Shown here piece after piece: positions 1 to 10,832 of a stretch of 64,000 nucleotides of DNA (its first letter is position 1; the number at the start of each line of letters is the position of its first letter). The stretch is from Telopea speciosissima (lineage: Eukaryota; Streptophyta; Magnoliopsida; Proteales; Proteaceae). The stretch is taken from NCBI RefSeq assembly GCF_018873765.1, contig NC_057926.1, positions 47,049,043 to 47,113,042 of the forward strand. The letters are read 5' to 3'. The position numbers and the translations under genes are program-made. The notes beneath the pieces were generated by a model. It searched no databases. It was not told the DNA's origin and saw only the letters and a program-made list of their open reading frames with translations.

Positions 1-2944
1 CGATCAATACGTGCCACCTTGTGTCCGCGTAGCACGGTAGGATAGGAGCCCGTGCCGTAGAAGATCTGAATCCGGTGAAGAGTGCAAGCATTTTAGCAGA
101 GGAGGTGTGAGGGCTGTTCTTCATGTTACCACAGTACCACCGCTTTCCATCCCCGACAGATTGAAACTTTCTGCACCAAGAAGTACTTGACTTGTGTTGG
201 GCATTGATTGGAGAGACAATAGGTGCTGGAATAAATAAAATAGAATAGGGCTGCGATTCCTTGAAGACAGATTTCTATCCTCAATCAATATTAATTTCAT
301 CAGCAACTTGAATCAGCTGAGGAGGAAAACCCAAAGGTTAGTATCTCTGCAATTATTCTCTTCATTCGAACTCTTAACCCCCCTTTCTGATTCGAGTAAC
401 TGGGGAAATGGGTGAAGTTAGGGATGCCCTATGGGCAAAATGGTAAACTCATATCTTGAAAAAGATATATTAATCATTTGAAGGCAAACTTAACCAATAT
501 CGTAACACGTAACTAACAGAGTGGGGTTGATTATAACAACTAATCTAAACTTAGGGGGTGCGACTGTATAATTTAGAAGCACATAGAGTTGCTCTGTATT
601 TAGGACAAATCATAGGGGGTCACAATGTAATTTACCCTTTTTGTTTTAAATAACTATTTCTGAGTCAGAAAAAAAATTTTGTTTCGGGTTTTTTAGAGTA
701 CTTTTGTATCAATCGATGTTCTATGCTAAATTTTAAGAAAAAAATTGTATGGAATGCATCTTTACAAAAGTTTATCTTTTGGTGGCAATGGTGGTGATGA
801 TGGCGGCGGTGATTTTGGTTGAAGTTGCATTATAGGTGATAGTGATGCTGTTTCTGTCCTAGCTTTTTGTTTTTGTTATTATTTTTTTTTAGCTTCCTTT
901 AATTGTTTCTCTCGAAATTGTTCCAAATGTGTTTTCTTACCTGATTCGTTTCAAAACCAAGAACAAAAAAAAATACACGGACGACACATAAAAGTTTTGT
1001 TCAATTTTTGTTAACAAAAAAATACAAAAACACCGGAAACAGTTCTTTGAACTTTGCCATACAGACCCTTTGTCTCTACGCCTATTTCAATCTAACATTT
1101 GACCTTAGTGTGTAGTCCTCTATAAAACCTAAGCACACACACATTTAAGTCTACGTGGCAAAGTCTTTGCCGATTTAATAACCTTATTTTATTCTTTTTA
1201 TCTTTTTTTGGGGTTGGGTGTTGGGTTGTAAACCATCGTCCATTAAATCAATCTGGGGGGTTTGTTGAGTTGTAAATCATGGTCATCCATTAAATCAATT
1301 GTTGGTCATATTATTTATTCATTGCTCACATTAGTTACAAAGGTCTAAATGAAATATCTGTCATGCATGTTAGATGCTTAGATCAATGGTTTAATGACCA
1401 GAGGATTTCACAATTTCAATTAATGCAAAAATAGACCTTATATCATGTGGGTGGTATTGGGTCATGAAATTTTGAAGGGCACATGTGATATGGAAGCAAT
1501 TCACTTATGACTAAACTAATCTGACTACCAAATAGATTATAAATATATGAATAAATATGTCTTTGGTAGAGTTTGTTGAGCTAAATTTTTAGATCAATTA
1601 GACAATGCATGTCTTTCTATTAGGAAGACAATTCTTTTTCTCTTTTTTCCCCTAGCAACTTTAAAATATTTTCTCAAGAAAGTATCCAGATAGTAGATTA
1701 TGAGTCTTTGTACATTTACAAAATGAGATATTGGAGTAAACTAATATTCGTCCTTGTATTCATGAAGGACGATTCTCTGAAGATACGTTTCTCCCTGGTG
1801 TTGATGATGATATTCACCATTGATAAAAATCCAAATTGTGTCGATAGCCTGTGGTTCGTAATTCAATATCTCTGTATCAAATACCCTAATCATACTCCAC
1901 TATCGTAGTCCGACCAATCTCAGGTCACGAACATCCTTGGAGGCTACGGATTTCTCCAACAGAAAATAGGGTTGGTGGAGAGGTTGCCAATGACCAACCA
2001 ATGCCTGATCTCTTTTTCTTCATTTATTGAAAAGAATGAAGAAAAATATCCAATGTTTCTGTATTTTTAGTTGGAGAAGGAATCCAACTTCTCTCTGTGT
2101 GTGCATAGTGGAGAAAAAAGGGAATGAAAGAAGAGAAAGTAACAATGGATTTTCGAATTTCAAAAAAGATCAGAAACAGACGGTTGTGTATAGCACTCTC
2201 TAATTAGGTTATAAGTTTGTAGTTTGAGTTTAGGGTTAGGGTTTCATTTATTCTCTAATTCGAGTTCTCAAATTTTCCTCTTTTTATTGGATTTATGTTT
2301 TTGGATGTGAAAAACCCTGCAACATCTTCCCCATTTGAAGATGGGTTGCAGGTTTATCATAAGGGCATTTTGGTCATTAGATTCCTTGAAACTAATGTCT
2401 AACGTCACAGACTAACGGACTGGACTAAAGTGTTACAAAGTTTGGAAAGTAGAGGTGCATTTGGAAATAGTAAATTTTAAGAGTGCATTTATACAAATGT
2501 GCAATTTGAGAGGGACATTTGAAAAAAAAACCTTAATTTATATGTTTTCTGCTCTCCCTAGTCCCTTCTCTTCTTCTCGCATTGATCTTCACAAAATATT
2601 GAGTTCTACTCAATGCCACGTCACCCTATGTTTTTAAATTTGGGGTTAGCCTAGGGCGAAATGACCACTGTACCCCTAGAGAAATGCAATAATTTTGTCT
2701 CCGCTGATACCCTATGCGTGGTGTGATTGGTCCCACTCTAGCGTAGGGTTATGCTGGCTGGTTAGTTTGGCTATGTCAGGCCAGACTCATTCCAAGCCCT
2801 CAGCCTGGCCCAACCCCGGACCTAGAAATCTCAACTCTTCTGCAGCCTAGGCCTAGCCTAACTCAAGACGGGCTTCGGTCACACTCCAGCCTGGTGAGCC
2901 AAACTTGCATCCTGAATTGAAACCAAACCAACTATTCTGTCAAG
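1..2944. other. Intergenic stretch without a supported gene
   Basis: AT-rich sequence with no coding region I can support; the open frames present are short and lack recognisable motifs. A short imperfect direct duplication (a phrase around GTTGTAAACCATCGTCCATT, at about 1224-1253 and again near 1268-1302) is the only local structure noticed. The stretch ends at the foldback element at 2945. Confidence 0.5.
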
Positions 2945-3297
2945 CTAAGGATGTCAATTGATACGGTTTCGAGATACCGATATGGTTTTGAGATACCGGT
3001 ACAGTTTTAGTATGATACACTACACATATACCCTATATTGATACTGTACCGAATATTGATTCGGTACAAGTATCTCATACCAATACCGTATCGAATCGAT
3101 TTGGTATTATTCAGTACAGTATGGTGTATTTTCAGTATGATGTCCATGTTGACACAGTACCAAATACCAAATCGGCATAGGTATCTCATACCAATAACAT
3201 ATCGAATATATTCAATACAATACAGTATGGTATGGTTCGGTACAAATAATTCGATACGAAAATGACTTCGGTATTCGGTACACATTTACACCCTTAG
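2945..3297. mobile_element. Foldback/MITE-like element rich in ATACCGATACCG-type motifs
   Basis: The two ends are imperfect inverted repeats (CTAAGGATGT on the left; CTAAGGGTGT when the right end is read in reverse). A 6-bp direct repeat GTCAAG directly abuts both ends (2939-2944 and 3298-3303). The interior is a dense series of near-palindromic GGTAC/GATACCG motifs, which is why open frames exist on both strands. No transposase is present. The superfamily is not determined, because a 6-bp duplication fits neither hAT (8) nor Mutator (9). Confidence 0.5.
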
Positions 3298-3399
3298 GTC
3301 AAGCAGCCATGTATCGATTTTAGGAAATTTTACTTTTTCGGATTATTTGTTGATCTCAATCCAACTCAATTAACCTCATAGACCAACCAATTAGGACCG

Positions 3400-3760
3400 A
3401 GTAATCAACTTGACAAAATACATTTTCTTTTCATTTCGAGAAAACAATCGGACGACTGATTACTTGGCTAATTATGTCTGTATCTCTTTGACTTCCTTTA
3501 CCTTCTTTGCAGATAAGGACATTCCTCAGGACCTTTGTCGTATTATTCAGGAGGACAAAGTTGGATTCCAGTTTCTCATATATAATTTTAGTTTTTAGTT
3601 TTGTGATGGAAAAGGGAGAGGTGATTTGGTTTCGAGTTGAGAGTGATTTTTTCTCCATGATTTGGGTTAAGGCGGGTTATGTCTCCCCAACCCTCTTTAC
3701 TTATTGGCTTTTTATGTTAATAAAATTTAGGGGCTTAATCCACTAATCTATATTAAAAAA
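3400..3760 (+). mobile_element. LINE 3' end with RNase H C-terminal remnant
   Basis: A 62-codon frame (3410-3598) contains FRENNRTTDYLANYVC, which resembles the REGN-x-x-AD-x-LA end of the RNase H domain of plant LINEs. An acidic stretch with DIPQDLCRIIQEDK follows, then about 160 bp of untranslated sequence and an A9 tract near 3752-3760. The layout of RNase H tail, 3' UTR and poly(A) is what a 5'-truncated plant L1-type LINE leaves. No target duplication was found, so the left boundary is approximate. Confidence 0.5.
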
Positions 3761-3917
3761 AAAGATTTATTTTTTAGAGTTAGGGAGTAATTTGCAAATA
3801 GCTCGTGAAATGAATAATTCAATCCAATAGTTTGAGTCCTTAGGGAAAAATTCTAAATTTTTAGTGTCATTCTCATGTTGCTCTTATTTTCTTATAGTAT
3901 AGATTTTATACAGAGCT

Positions 3918-3966
3918 TTATTTCATGCGTTTTTTTTTTTTTTTTTTGGTGAGATTATTTCATACG
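3918..3966 (-). mobile_element. Micro-insertion of a LINE tail with target duplication
   Basis: The sequence TTATTTCATGCG (3918-3929) recurs as TTATTTCATACG (3955-3966; one mismatch). Between the copies is a 25-bp insert made of a T run followed by GGTGAGA. Read in reverse it is TCTCACC plus poly(A), like a LINE 3' end. I infer a target-primed insertion truncated to almost nothing. It is one of six similar sites in the window. Confidence 0.5.
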
Positions 3967-4559
3967 TATTTGTATTCTAGAAAAATGGGATATTTTTGTG
4001 CATGAATATCTAATTTCTTTTTACCAAAAAATATCTAAATATTTTTATTTTTATGATATTTTTATAGTTTTTACTATTAATAATGCTATAAATTTATAAT
4101 AGGTTATTTTTTAATTCTATAATTTACTCTTAATTGTATTTTGCACAATAGGCAAAATATTGCATGAAGGAGTATTTAGGTTATTTTATTTTTTTTATAT
4201 CGTGCCTTTTGGAAGGGCTCGCAAGTAACCTTATTGCCCTAATTGAACTTCTCCTAATAATTGTTCTAAGAAGAATAAGCACATCAACGTCATAAAAAAG
4301 GCCATTGTAATATAAGCAAACCCTCTCCCTCAGGATCTTGAAACCCTAAAAATCTAATATAGTGGCAAAAATCCAAATAAATTCACCAGTTAGAACACCC
4401 CATTACTCCACTAGATTTGCGGTTTTGCCGTTGGGGCCAATTCTAGGAAGCTTGGGTTATATCTACACAATTAAGGTCCCATTTGACTTTCAAATAGAAA
4501 ATATTTTTCTAATTGTTCAAGAAGAGCTTTGTTGAGTACTAAGCTTATTTTTCATGTCT

Positions 4560-4756
4560 CTCTATAAAGGGATCTTTATCCCCTCCAGTTGGCTGCCCGG
4601 CTCAGTTCCCCAGTTCCTCTAACAAAGGGGGGCTGAAATGACCTCTCTACCCATACCCAAATATCCTGCCTGGGTGGGATCCGCCATCCCCCTATTAGAG
4701 GAACTGGGGAACTGGGCCGGTCAGCAAACTGGAGGTGATAATTTTCCCTCTATAAA
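4560..4756. mobile_element. Mutator-like MITE with 9-bp target duplication
   Basis: The element body at 4569-4747 (179 bp) is flanked by a perfect 9-bp direct repeat CTCTATAAA (4560-4568 and 4748-4756). The two ends form long inverted repeats of about 50 bp sharing TTATC near the tip and a GTTCCCCAGTTCCTCTA arm. No coding capacity. A 9-bp duplication with long terminal inverted repeats is the hallmark of Mutator-like elements. Related copies lie at 5770, 12485, 30876 and 35194. Confidence 0.8.
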
Positions 4757-4989
4757 GACAACCCTCAATAAAAACAAAAGGTTCTTAGCACAGCCGGCAT
4801 AGGATTTTCGGTACTCTAATTATTGGTATATTTTTTTATTTTGTGTTGGTAAAGACATCTCTCTTCTTGGAAATTTAGATTTTGTAATATTTTAATTTAC
4901 CACTTGGTTAACTTTGCTTAGATTGAAAGAAAATAATTAAAAGATAAAAAGAAAAATGAGATTTACCCATTTTGGGTTGCAATATTTTT

Positions 4990-5280
4990 TAAATATCTTT
5001 TTTTATTTTTTATTTTTTATTGAAAGAGTTTTATTGTTGAAAAGCATAGTGAGAATGGGCCAAGGCCTCCAAGTTACAAAGATTCTAAAGTCAAGGAGTG
5101 GACAGTGACCAAACTGTTGAGCTCGTTAACGACAGGGCCCTTCTAACCAGAGAGTCATCAGTACTGTGGAGCTCTCTAGGAATAAGCAAAAAGGAGCAAC
5201 TTTCAAATAAGGATGCTATATGTCTAATATCCTAGATGATGGGCGCAGATCTAAGGGCATCAGCTTCGTCAAATCAGAAA
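4990..5280 (-). mobile_element. LINE 3'-end fragment, reverse orientation
   Basis: The stretch from a T-rich tract (about 4998-5020) through TTTTATTG and CAAGGAGTGGA to GACAGGGCCCTTCT aligns by eye with the 3' part of the better-preserved LINE at 29963-30666. The similarity shows membership of the same LINE family. No target duplication was identified and the 5' boundary is approximate. Confidence 0.5.
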
Positions 5281-5284
5281 GGAG

Positions 5285-5450
5285 GTTGTGCAACTATTGT
5301 TATTTGTTTCATCTTGGTTGTTGTCTATGCAGTTACTAATGAAAAAGAGCAATGCTGATCTAATTGCCAGGGCCTCGCATTGGATGCAGAGGAAAAATTG
5401 GTCGGTTCAGATGATGTGTGATGACATCTTCCACAATGATCTCTAACAAT
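5285..5450 (+). mobile_element. Possible plus-strand LINE RNase H tail
   Basis: A broken frame reads SNADLIARASHWMQRKNW, which resembles the N-x-x-AD-x-x-AR motif closing LINE RNase H domains. It lies next to a LINE tail on the opposite strand. The assignment rests on one short motif only. Confidence 0.25.
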
Positions 5451-5760
5451 AAAATCGAGCCCATCACATTTCTTAAATATTCAATAGTCAAAATTATCAC
5501 ATCACTCCCCCAAGTGACTTACTTAGTGTGTAGATTGCAGAGTTATCAAATATAAAATGCTCTAAAAGAAGAAACCTTTATGGACAGCCAAAGCAAAGAA
5601 TTATGCCACAATATTTTCAATTATTTTATCTAAATCTAACTTCCAAAGCATCCTTAGCATCATTTCATATATGGGAGTATGAGAATTTCATCCTCCTATA
5701 TGTCTCAACATATGCCGAGTACAATGATGATACGATTTTAATGAAAAGTTTTTTCTGCAT

Positions 5761-5967
5761 GTGTCTCTACGGATCTTTATCCTCTCAATTACACTACTCG
5801 TACTTGACATCAAGTACAACTAACAGAGGAGGTAGAAATGACTATCCTACCCCTGTCCAAACACACTGCCCGAAGTGGGGTCCACGTGGGATCCACCTCC
5901 CTTTATTAGATGTACTTGATGTCAAGTACGGACAATGTAATTGAAAGGATAAAAATTTGTGTCTCTA
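5761..5967. mobile_element. Mutator-like MITE with 9-bp target duplication
   Basis: The body at 5770-5958 (189 bp) lies between perfect 9-bp repeats GTGTCTCTA (5761-5769 and 5959-5967). The terminal inverted repeats exceed 50 bp, include TTTATCC and CAATTACA near the tips, and carry a second internal palindrome GTACTTGACATCAAGTAC on both arms. The central spacer, with CCTACCCC and a purine-rich AGAGGAGG segment, is shared with the copies at 4569 and 12485. Confidence 0.85.
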
Positions 5968-6060
5968 TGCTCTTCAGTTTTTTCAAGCTTTTAGTCTAAT
6001 TAATATGACATGTGTTATGGTTGGAGAAAAATCTATAAACTAAATGCAACATTTTCTTAA

Positions 6061-6440
6061 GGATTGAGTTTTCCTTGAGCCACGATAAATGAGGGTATTT
6101 TGAGAAATATACTAAAACCTTATAGGGGTCTATGAATCCTAAAATGGTGAGGTGATTCACTGAGGGATTTCGCACGCAAGAGGGTAATTTGGGGACTAAA
6201 CTAAAACCTTATAGGGATTGGGAATCCTAAAATGGTGTGGTAAACCTTCACAACATGGTAAAAGAAATCTTTCTCTTTTTTACAAAAAAGAAAAACATAA
6301 AAAGACCGAGCTTTCCTTAACCACAATGAAATTCATTCATTGAGACAGATTCAGATGTGCACAAAGGGTATTTTTGGAAAACATACTAAAACCTAGGAGA
6401 GATCTATTAACCCTAGGATAGTGGCTCTCCATTCAGCTGA
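6061..6440. repeat. Dispersed repeat, two tandem-like units
   Basis: Two units share the phrase ACTAAAACCTTATAGGG followed by GAATCCTAAAATGGTG (about 6110 and 6200), and a third weaker unit starts near 6385. Related sequence recurs in reverse at about 31700-31890 and 33690-33830. The repeated phrase with a conserved GTTTTCCTT edge suggests an uncharacterised dispersed repeat. The superfamily is unknown. Confidence 0.4.
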
Positions 6441-7440
6441 TGGTGAAGAGAAACTTAGTCCGACATAAAAATCCCAAAAACCACTGTTTTGGAATCATTC
6501 ATAGCCGAGTATCAACGAAGGGATCTGCTGCCAGTGTATAATAACAGTTACACGTAGAGCTAATGGGGACCCACTCCCATAGTTCGTATATCGGGCTTGC
6601 ATATCAGGGAGGACAGAGAGTATGAGAGGTGTGTACTACACACTGACCTTTTCCAGTTTAATTTTCCTCCGAGTATATGGTTTGCATTCAAGAAATAATG
6701 TACTATAACCTATGGAAGGATGAGATCTCCATCCTGCCAGTTGCGAAGCAATGCCAATTGTCCTTCAAAGTTAGGGCTAAATGGTGAAGAAGCAATGCCA
6801 CGTGTAAAGAAATGCCAAATGTGCATTTGAACAGACACCTAGTACCATATCACAAAGAGGAAAGTGGGGGAAGAGAGTGAAGGAAAATAGAATGCAGAGC
6901 ACAATAACCAGAACCGGAGCTGTCAGCCTGTCCTGTCTTCGGATCCCGGGCTTCGAGCCGGACATTTTCGTACCCGGTGACGGCATCTCTCAGTCCTGTC
7001 GACGTGGCAAATCATTTCCATATATGCGATAAAACCCACCCTGATCTTCTCTTCATAATATCTCTCCGTTTTGAGTAAACCATTTCTCTGATTGGCCCAT
7101 TTTTGTATCCACCAACGACGAAAGAGATACGTGCTCTTCCTCTACTGCTTCCACTGCTCTCGTCTCTTCCGGGCGAAATTTCCCATTTTGGACAGTCCGA
7201 CACAACATCCTCTTCTGTCCATAAACGGGTAAGTGTTTCCATTCCTTGTCGTTTCCAAATCACATCCTTTTTCTCATTCCCCTTACTTTATCATTTATTT
7301 ACAACTTTACCATCCAGATACACTTTTTCCCATTCACTTTCATCTTCACCGTCCATTTCTTCCCGCCAAATACCCATCCAATGAAAAATATTCTTCGAAC
7401 GTCTTTATCCAAAGAAAGGACATTTTTGTCATTCCAGTCA
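6441..7440. other. Intergenic / upstream region of the zinc-finger gene
   Basis: No gene is supported. Base composition becomes more balanced from about 6880 and CT-rich towards the next gene, as expected of a promoter region. Several open frames here are short and mutually overlapping, with no family motifs. Confidence 0.5.
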
Positions 7441-7463
7441 TCAACCAATCATATTCTCTAAAC

Positions 7464-7472
7464 CCCTTATAA
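7464..7472 (+). promoter_or_regulatory. Candidate TATA box of the zinc-finger gene
   Basis: A CTTATAAG element lies about 110 bp upstream of the ATG at 7579. The CT microsatellite begins about 45 bp further on, in the presumed 5' UTR. The position is plausible for a short leader; the transcription start itself is inferred. Confidence 0.45.
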
Positions 7473-7516
7473 GCCCTCAGTTGAACTCGGCAGAACCCTG
7501 AGTATCTCCCTTTGTC

Positions 7517-7545
7517 TTCACTCTCTCTCTCTCTCTCTCTCTCTG
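7517..7545. repeat. (CT)n microsatellite in the presumed 5' leader
   Basis: A near-perfect CT run of about 28 bp lies just upstream of the zinc-finger gene's start codon. CT-rich leaders are common in plant genes. Confidence 0.85.
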
Positions 7546-7578
7546 AGTTCCTCTTTCTACACTTTTTTCTGCTCTGCA

Positions 7579-7995
7579 ATGGCGGATTCTGGAGCTTATT
7601 ACAACTTCCTGAAACCACTTTCGGAAACCACAAAAGCTAACGGAAAACCACCAATGGTTTCACGGATGTTTGCTTGTCACTACTGCTCACGTATGTTCCA
7701 CACTTCACAAGCACTCGGTGGTCACCAGAACGCTCACAAGCGAGAAAGAGCAGCAGCTCGCCGGAGCTACGTTGCAGAGCGGTTGGGTTCTTTTCGAACT
7801 GGGCCATCTTCAAACCCTTCGTCTCAGTATCTCGATCAGTACTGGGTTGAACCACGTGGGCTCCACTTTGCTTCAGCTTCTCCCTCACTTAATCTCGGTC
7901 AGGGCCAGGCGAGCTCCACCGTCGAACAATCCTTCCCGGTCGGAATGAATGAAGATGATGAACAAGTGAACCTCGACCTCACTCTCCGTTTATAG
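7579..7995 (+). CDS. Single C2H2 zinc-finger transcriptional repressor (QALGGH type, EAR tail)
   Basis: A 138-residue single-exon protein. One plant-type C2H2 finger spans about residues 32-53: two Cys in FACHYC, the plant-specific [12 protein letters not shown] helix and two His. A basic run follows (KRERAAARR), likely for nuclear targeting or DNA contact. The last residues, LDLTLRL, form an EAR motif, which in this family recruits TOPLESS-type co-repressors. The family (single-finger C1-1i proteins such as KNUCKLES and the small ZFPs) acts as nuclear repressors in development, usually about 130-250 residues long and intronless, which fits. The first ATG after the CT-rich leader begins with [10 protein letters not shown] and is the only sensible start. 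The exact orthologue is not assigned. Confidence 0.9.
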   Translation: MADSGAYYNFLKPLSETTKANGKPPMVSRMFACHYCSRMFHTSQALGGHQNAHKRERAAARRSYVAERLGSFRTGPSSNPSSQYLDQYWVEPRGLHFASASPSLNLGQGQASSTVEQSFPVGMNEDDEQVNLDLTLRL

Positions 7996-9830
7996 TTTCT
8001 GGGTTTTTTTTTCTCTAAATCTTATAATCTTACAGATTCAAGAGGAATATCTAGAGTTTTTTTTTCTTTCTCAAAAGTGTTTATAGTGACATTTCTGATC
8101 TTCCGTATTTACAGTTTAGGGATTAATATGTGTTTAATGTTTATGTGATGTTTGAGTTTCATATATATATATATATATATAGATTTTCAATCCCTCTCTC
8201 TCTCTCAAGTTTATAGTTGCAGAAGTGCTGTGGAAGCAAGAACGTATGGGTTTTTGTTGATTTCAGAATATATTGATTTAAGATGTTTGCATAGAAATCA
8301 GAGACGATGATGAATGTTCTTATCAATGGATTCTGGATAGGGTCGTTAGGTCATTTTGAAAATTTTATGTACCTTTTCAGTGATGCCTTTAGTCGTTGTG
8401 GTACACAGTAAAACCAGACCAGCTATGAACCGTATGGGCCGGAACTGGAATCTTGGCCAGTTGGAAGGCAAACCAGTTTTTCAGAACTAGGGTTGTTCCT
8501 AAGTGAACATGCCCCTGTGTTGGTTCAGAACTTGTCCAGTTCTAAAGATATAGTTTGAAGTTCAAATCACCAATCCCTTAAGAATTGAAATTAGACCCCT
8601 TTAAAAGAGCACAAAATTATATTGCATTTGAGTAAATATATATAAATAAATAAATAAAAAAACCATTGCCTGATCATATGGACCCTACATCAACACATGG
8701 GCACCTGAAATTATTGTCCTTCCCCATATGAAATAAAAAATCTCATCCATGTTGATGCCTCTACACGCTACACACTCTCTTATAGGCCCCCTATACTGGT
8801 GCAAGAGTCACACGAATAGATGGAGATTTAACATCTAACTTTACTAGTAATACTTTTAAATGTCTTACTATGACAACCTCCTTCCCATGTTAAGAACTGT
8901 AGCATATAAGGCAGTTTTAGAGAAGTATGTAATCCTCCCAAAGGATAACCTTGTAAATACCTATTTTTCTTAATTAATATATCTTTTTTTTCATAAAAAA
9001 AAAAAGGATTAATTTTTATTGAATATATAAACAAGACTTTAGGCTTCATTTCATAGGAAGGGAAGTAAAAAAATTTAAATCTAAAAAAAAAACTCAAAGA
9101 ATCATTATCTAACATGATTATGTAAAAAGTAGGGGTAAAAAAATTAGGCCAGATTGTTAGAACTGACTAAAATCGACCATGAAAAACAGAAATCGGACCA
9201 ACCGTTGCTTCAACAATCTAATTTTGATTTTGGATTTTTTTTTAAAATGCAATTTTTGGATCGGTTTCAGCTGGACCAATGGGCACCTGCTTGGACAGAC
9301 TATTAAACCAAAACCCAAGGCTTTAATTGTCCTTAGGTTTTTACCTAAAATGTTCTCAACTAGAGATATAATTGGACACCCTATTCAAACGATCGTCACA
9401 TTATGTGCTCTAAGAATGGAGATTTCATACCATAGTTGTGAATACATATGTGTGCATAATCTTGTTGCCACATCAGCAATTACTACTGGACTTAAATTTC
9501 CACTTAAAATACAAGAAAGAGAGAAAAAGGTGCCACCATAAAAAATTATAAGTCTTTTTCTAACAAAGGTTTTTATGTCAACCCATGACCCCTTCGTAAG
9601 CCACAAGAGCCAACGCTCATGTGATTGACACCCTTTGAAATTTATTATCATATTTAGAAATGATACTTTTAAGATTTAATTTTTATTTTACCTTTTAAAT
9701 TCAAGAGATTTAAATGCAAATTATAGTGAAATATAAGGACAAGAGATTGTTGTCTGATCATGTAGTGCCTGCATCAGTGTAAGGACAGTGAAAATACGCA
9801 TTGGGAAGATCTATTGGAATGAGACTTTTC
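7996..9830. other. 3' flank and intergenic stretch without a gene
   Basis: The probable 3' UTR of the zinc-finger gene comes first, with an (AT)n run at about 8161-8181 and a short CT run at 8193-8206. AT-rich sequence with A-runs near 8650 and 8995 follows. The frames here have no recognisable domain and I do not support a gene. Confidence 0.5.
8161..8181. repeat. (AT)n microsatellite
   Basis: About ten uninterrupted AT units lie 165 bp downstream of the zinc-finger stop codon. Confidence 0.85.
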
Positions 9831-9832
9831 GA

Positions 9833-9940
9833 CTGTGTTTGGTATGCATCCTAGGTCGATTTTGCATTCATTGTTTATTGTCCAAGAATTCAAAATCAAC
9901 TTAAAATGAATTCCAAGAATGCATATCAAACACAACCTTA
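9833..9940. mobile_element. Short MITE with TGTGTTTGGTATGCAT ends
   Basis: The left end TGTGTTTGGTATGCAT pairs with the right end ATGCATATCAAACACA (one mismatch in 16). A second palindromic arm (CATTC/GAATG and CTTAAAATGAATTCC) lies inside. The unit is about 105 bp and has no coding potential. TGTGTTTGG-type tips recall hAT-like MITEs, but no 8-bp target duplication could be confirmed. Confidence 0.5.
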
Positions 9941-10472
9941 ATTTCATTGATGGCTAAATAGCAAATTCATAGGATCTTATGTCTAAGCGTAGGAACCATA
10001 TGTTGGATAATGATTACAAGGTTCATTATTAAGTTTAAAAATTTCACTTCCCTCCCTATTAATTTCTCAAATAGAATGGTTTTGGTGCACGATATGAGAT
10101 CGGGTATCGGCCACCTACAAATAACTAAACATGAAATGATTTGGAGTTAATTACATAACCATGTGGAATAATGAATACAAAAGTTCCATTATTAAGTTTG
10201 ATATCCAATCCGATATGTGGTTTCAGTGCATGGTTTCGGATCGGGTATCATTCACCCGCAAAACCTATTGGCACGGATCGACTGTATCAAACAAGTTTCC
10301 TCTTGATTTTTATTAACAAAAAATAGATTTTTTTTACTGTTTTACACCTTGTTTATACCATTTCACTATTACGGTAACAACATGGTATCGGTGACTTGCA
10401 ATACTGATATGTATCGATATGATACCGAAACCTCAAACCATTAAAAAGAGCCTAAGGATAACCAGGTGATTC

Positions 10473-10645
10473 CTTTCGTCTTTGCACTTATTAAGGCATT
10501 TGGAGTCACTTTCGTAAATTCAACCCAAAATAGGGTCACTTTCGTAAAGCTAACGGAGGTAAATTCATCTTTCCAGCGTTAGGGTTACTTTCGTCTTTGC
10601 ACTTATTAAGGCATCTAGGGTCACTTTCGTCCTAACGTCCAAGAA
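10473..10645. repeat. Tandem duplication upstream of the fasciclin-like gene
   Basis: The 27-bp phrase beginning CTTTCGTCTTTGCACTTATT occurs at 10473-10499 and again at 10588-10614. The shorter phrase TCACTTTCGT recurs at least three times in the block. The repeat unit is about 115 bp and ends about 55 bp before the TATA box. It may be a promoter-proximal duplication or a transposon remnant. Confidence 0.6.
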
Positions 10646-10698
10646 AATCCTAACAAACTCTTGACTGATCCTTGTAACGACTCACAGTTGTCCGCTCC

Positions 10699-10706
10699 TT
10701 ATAAAA
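10699..10706 (+). promoter_or_regulatory. TATA box of the fasciclin-like gene
   Basis: TTATAAAA is followed about 30 bp later by a CT-rich stretch typical of plant transcription starts (about 10735), then a roughly 100-bp leader to the ATG at 10833. Spacing is canonical. Confidence 0.65.
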
Positions 10707-10832
10707 GCTCTCCAGTCCAGACAGTCTTCTTCACTTCACTCTCGTAGTCTCATTTCTTCTCCTTCTCTCTGTCACTCGACTAGTCGAGAATCTTCTCTCT
10801 GCAAGAAACCCTAATTCTCGAAGCTATCATCT

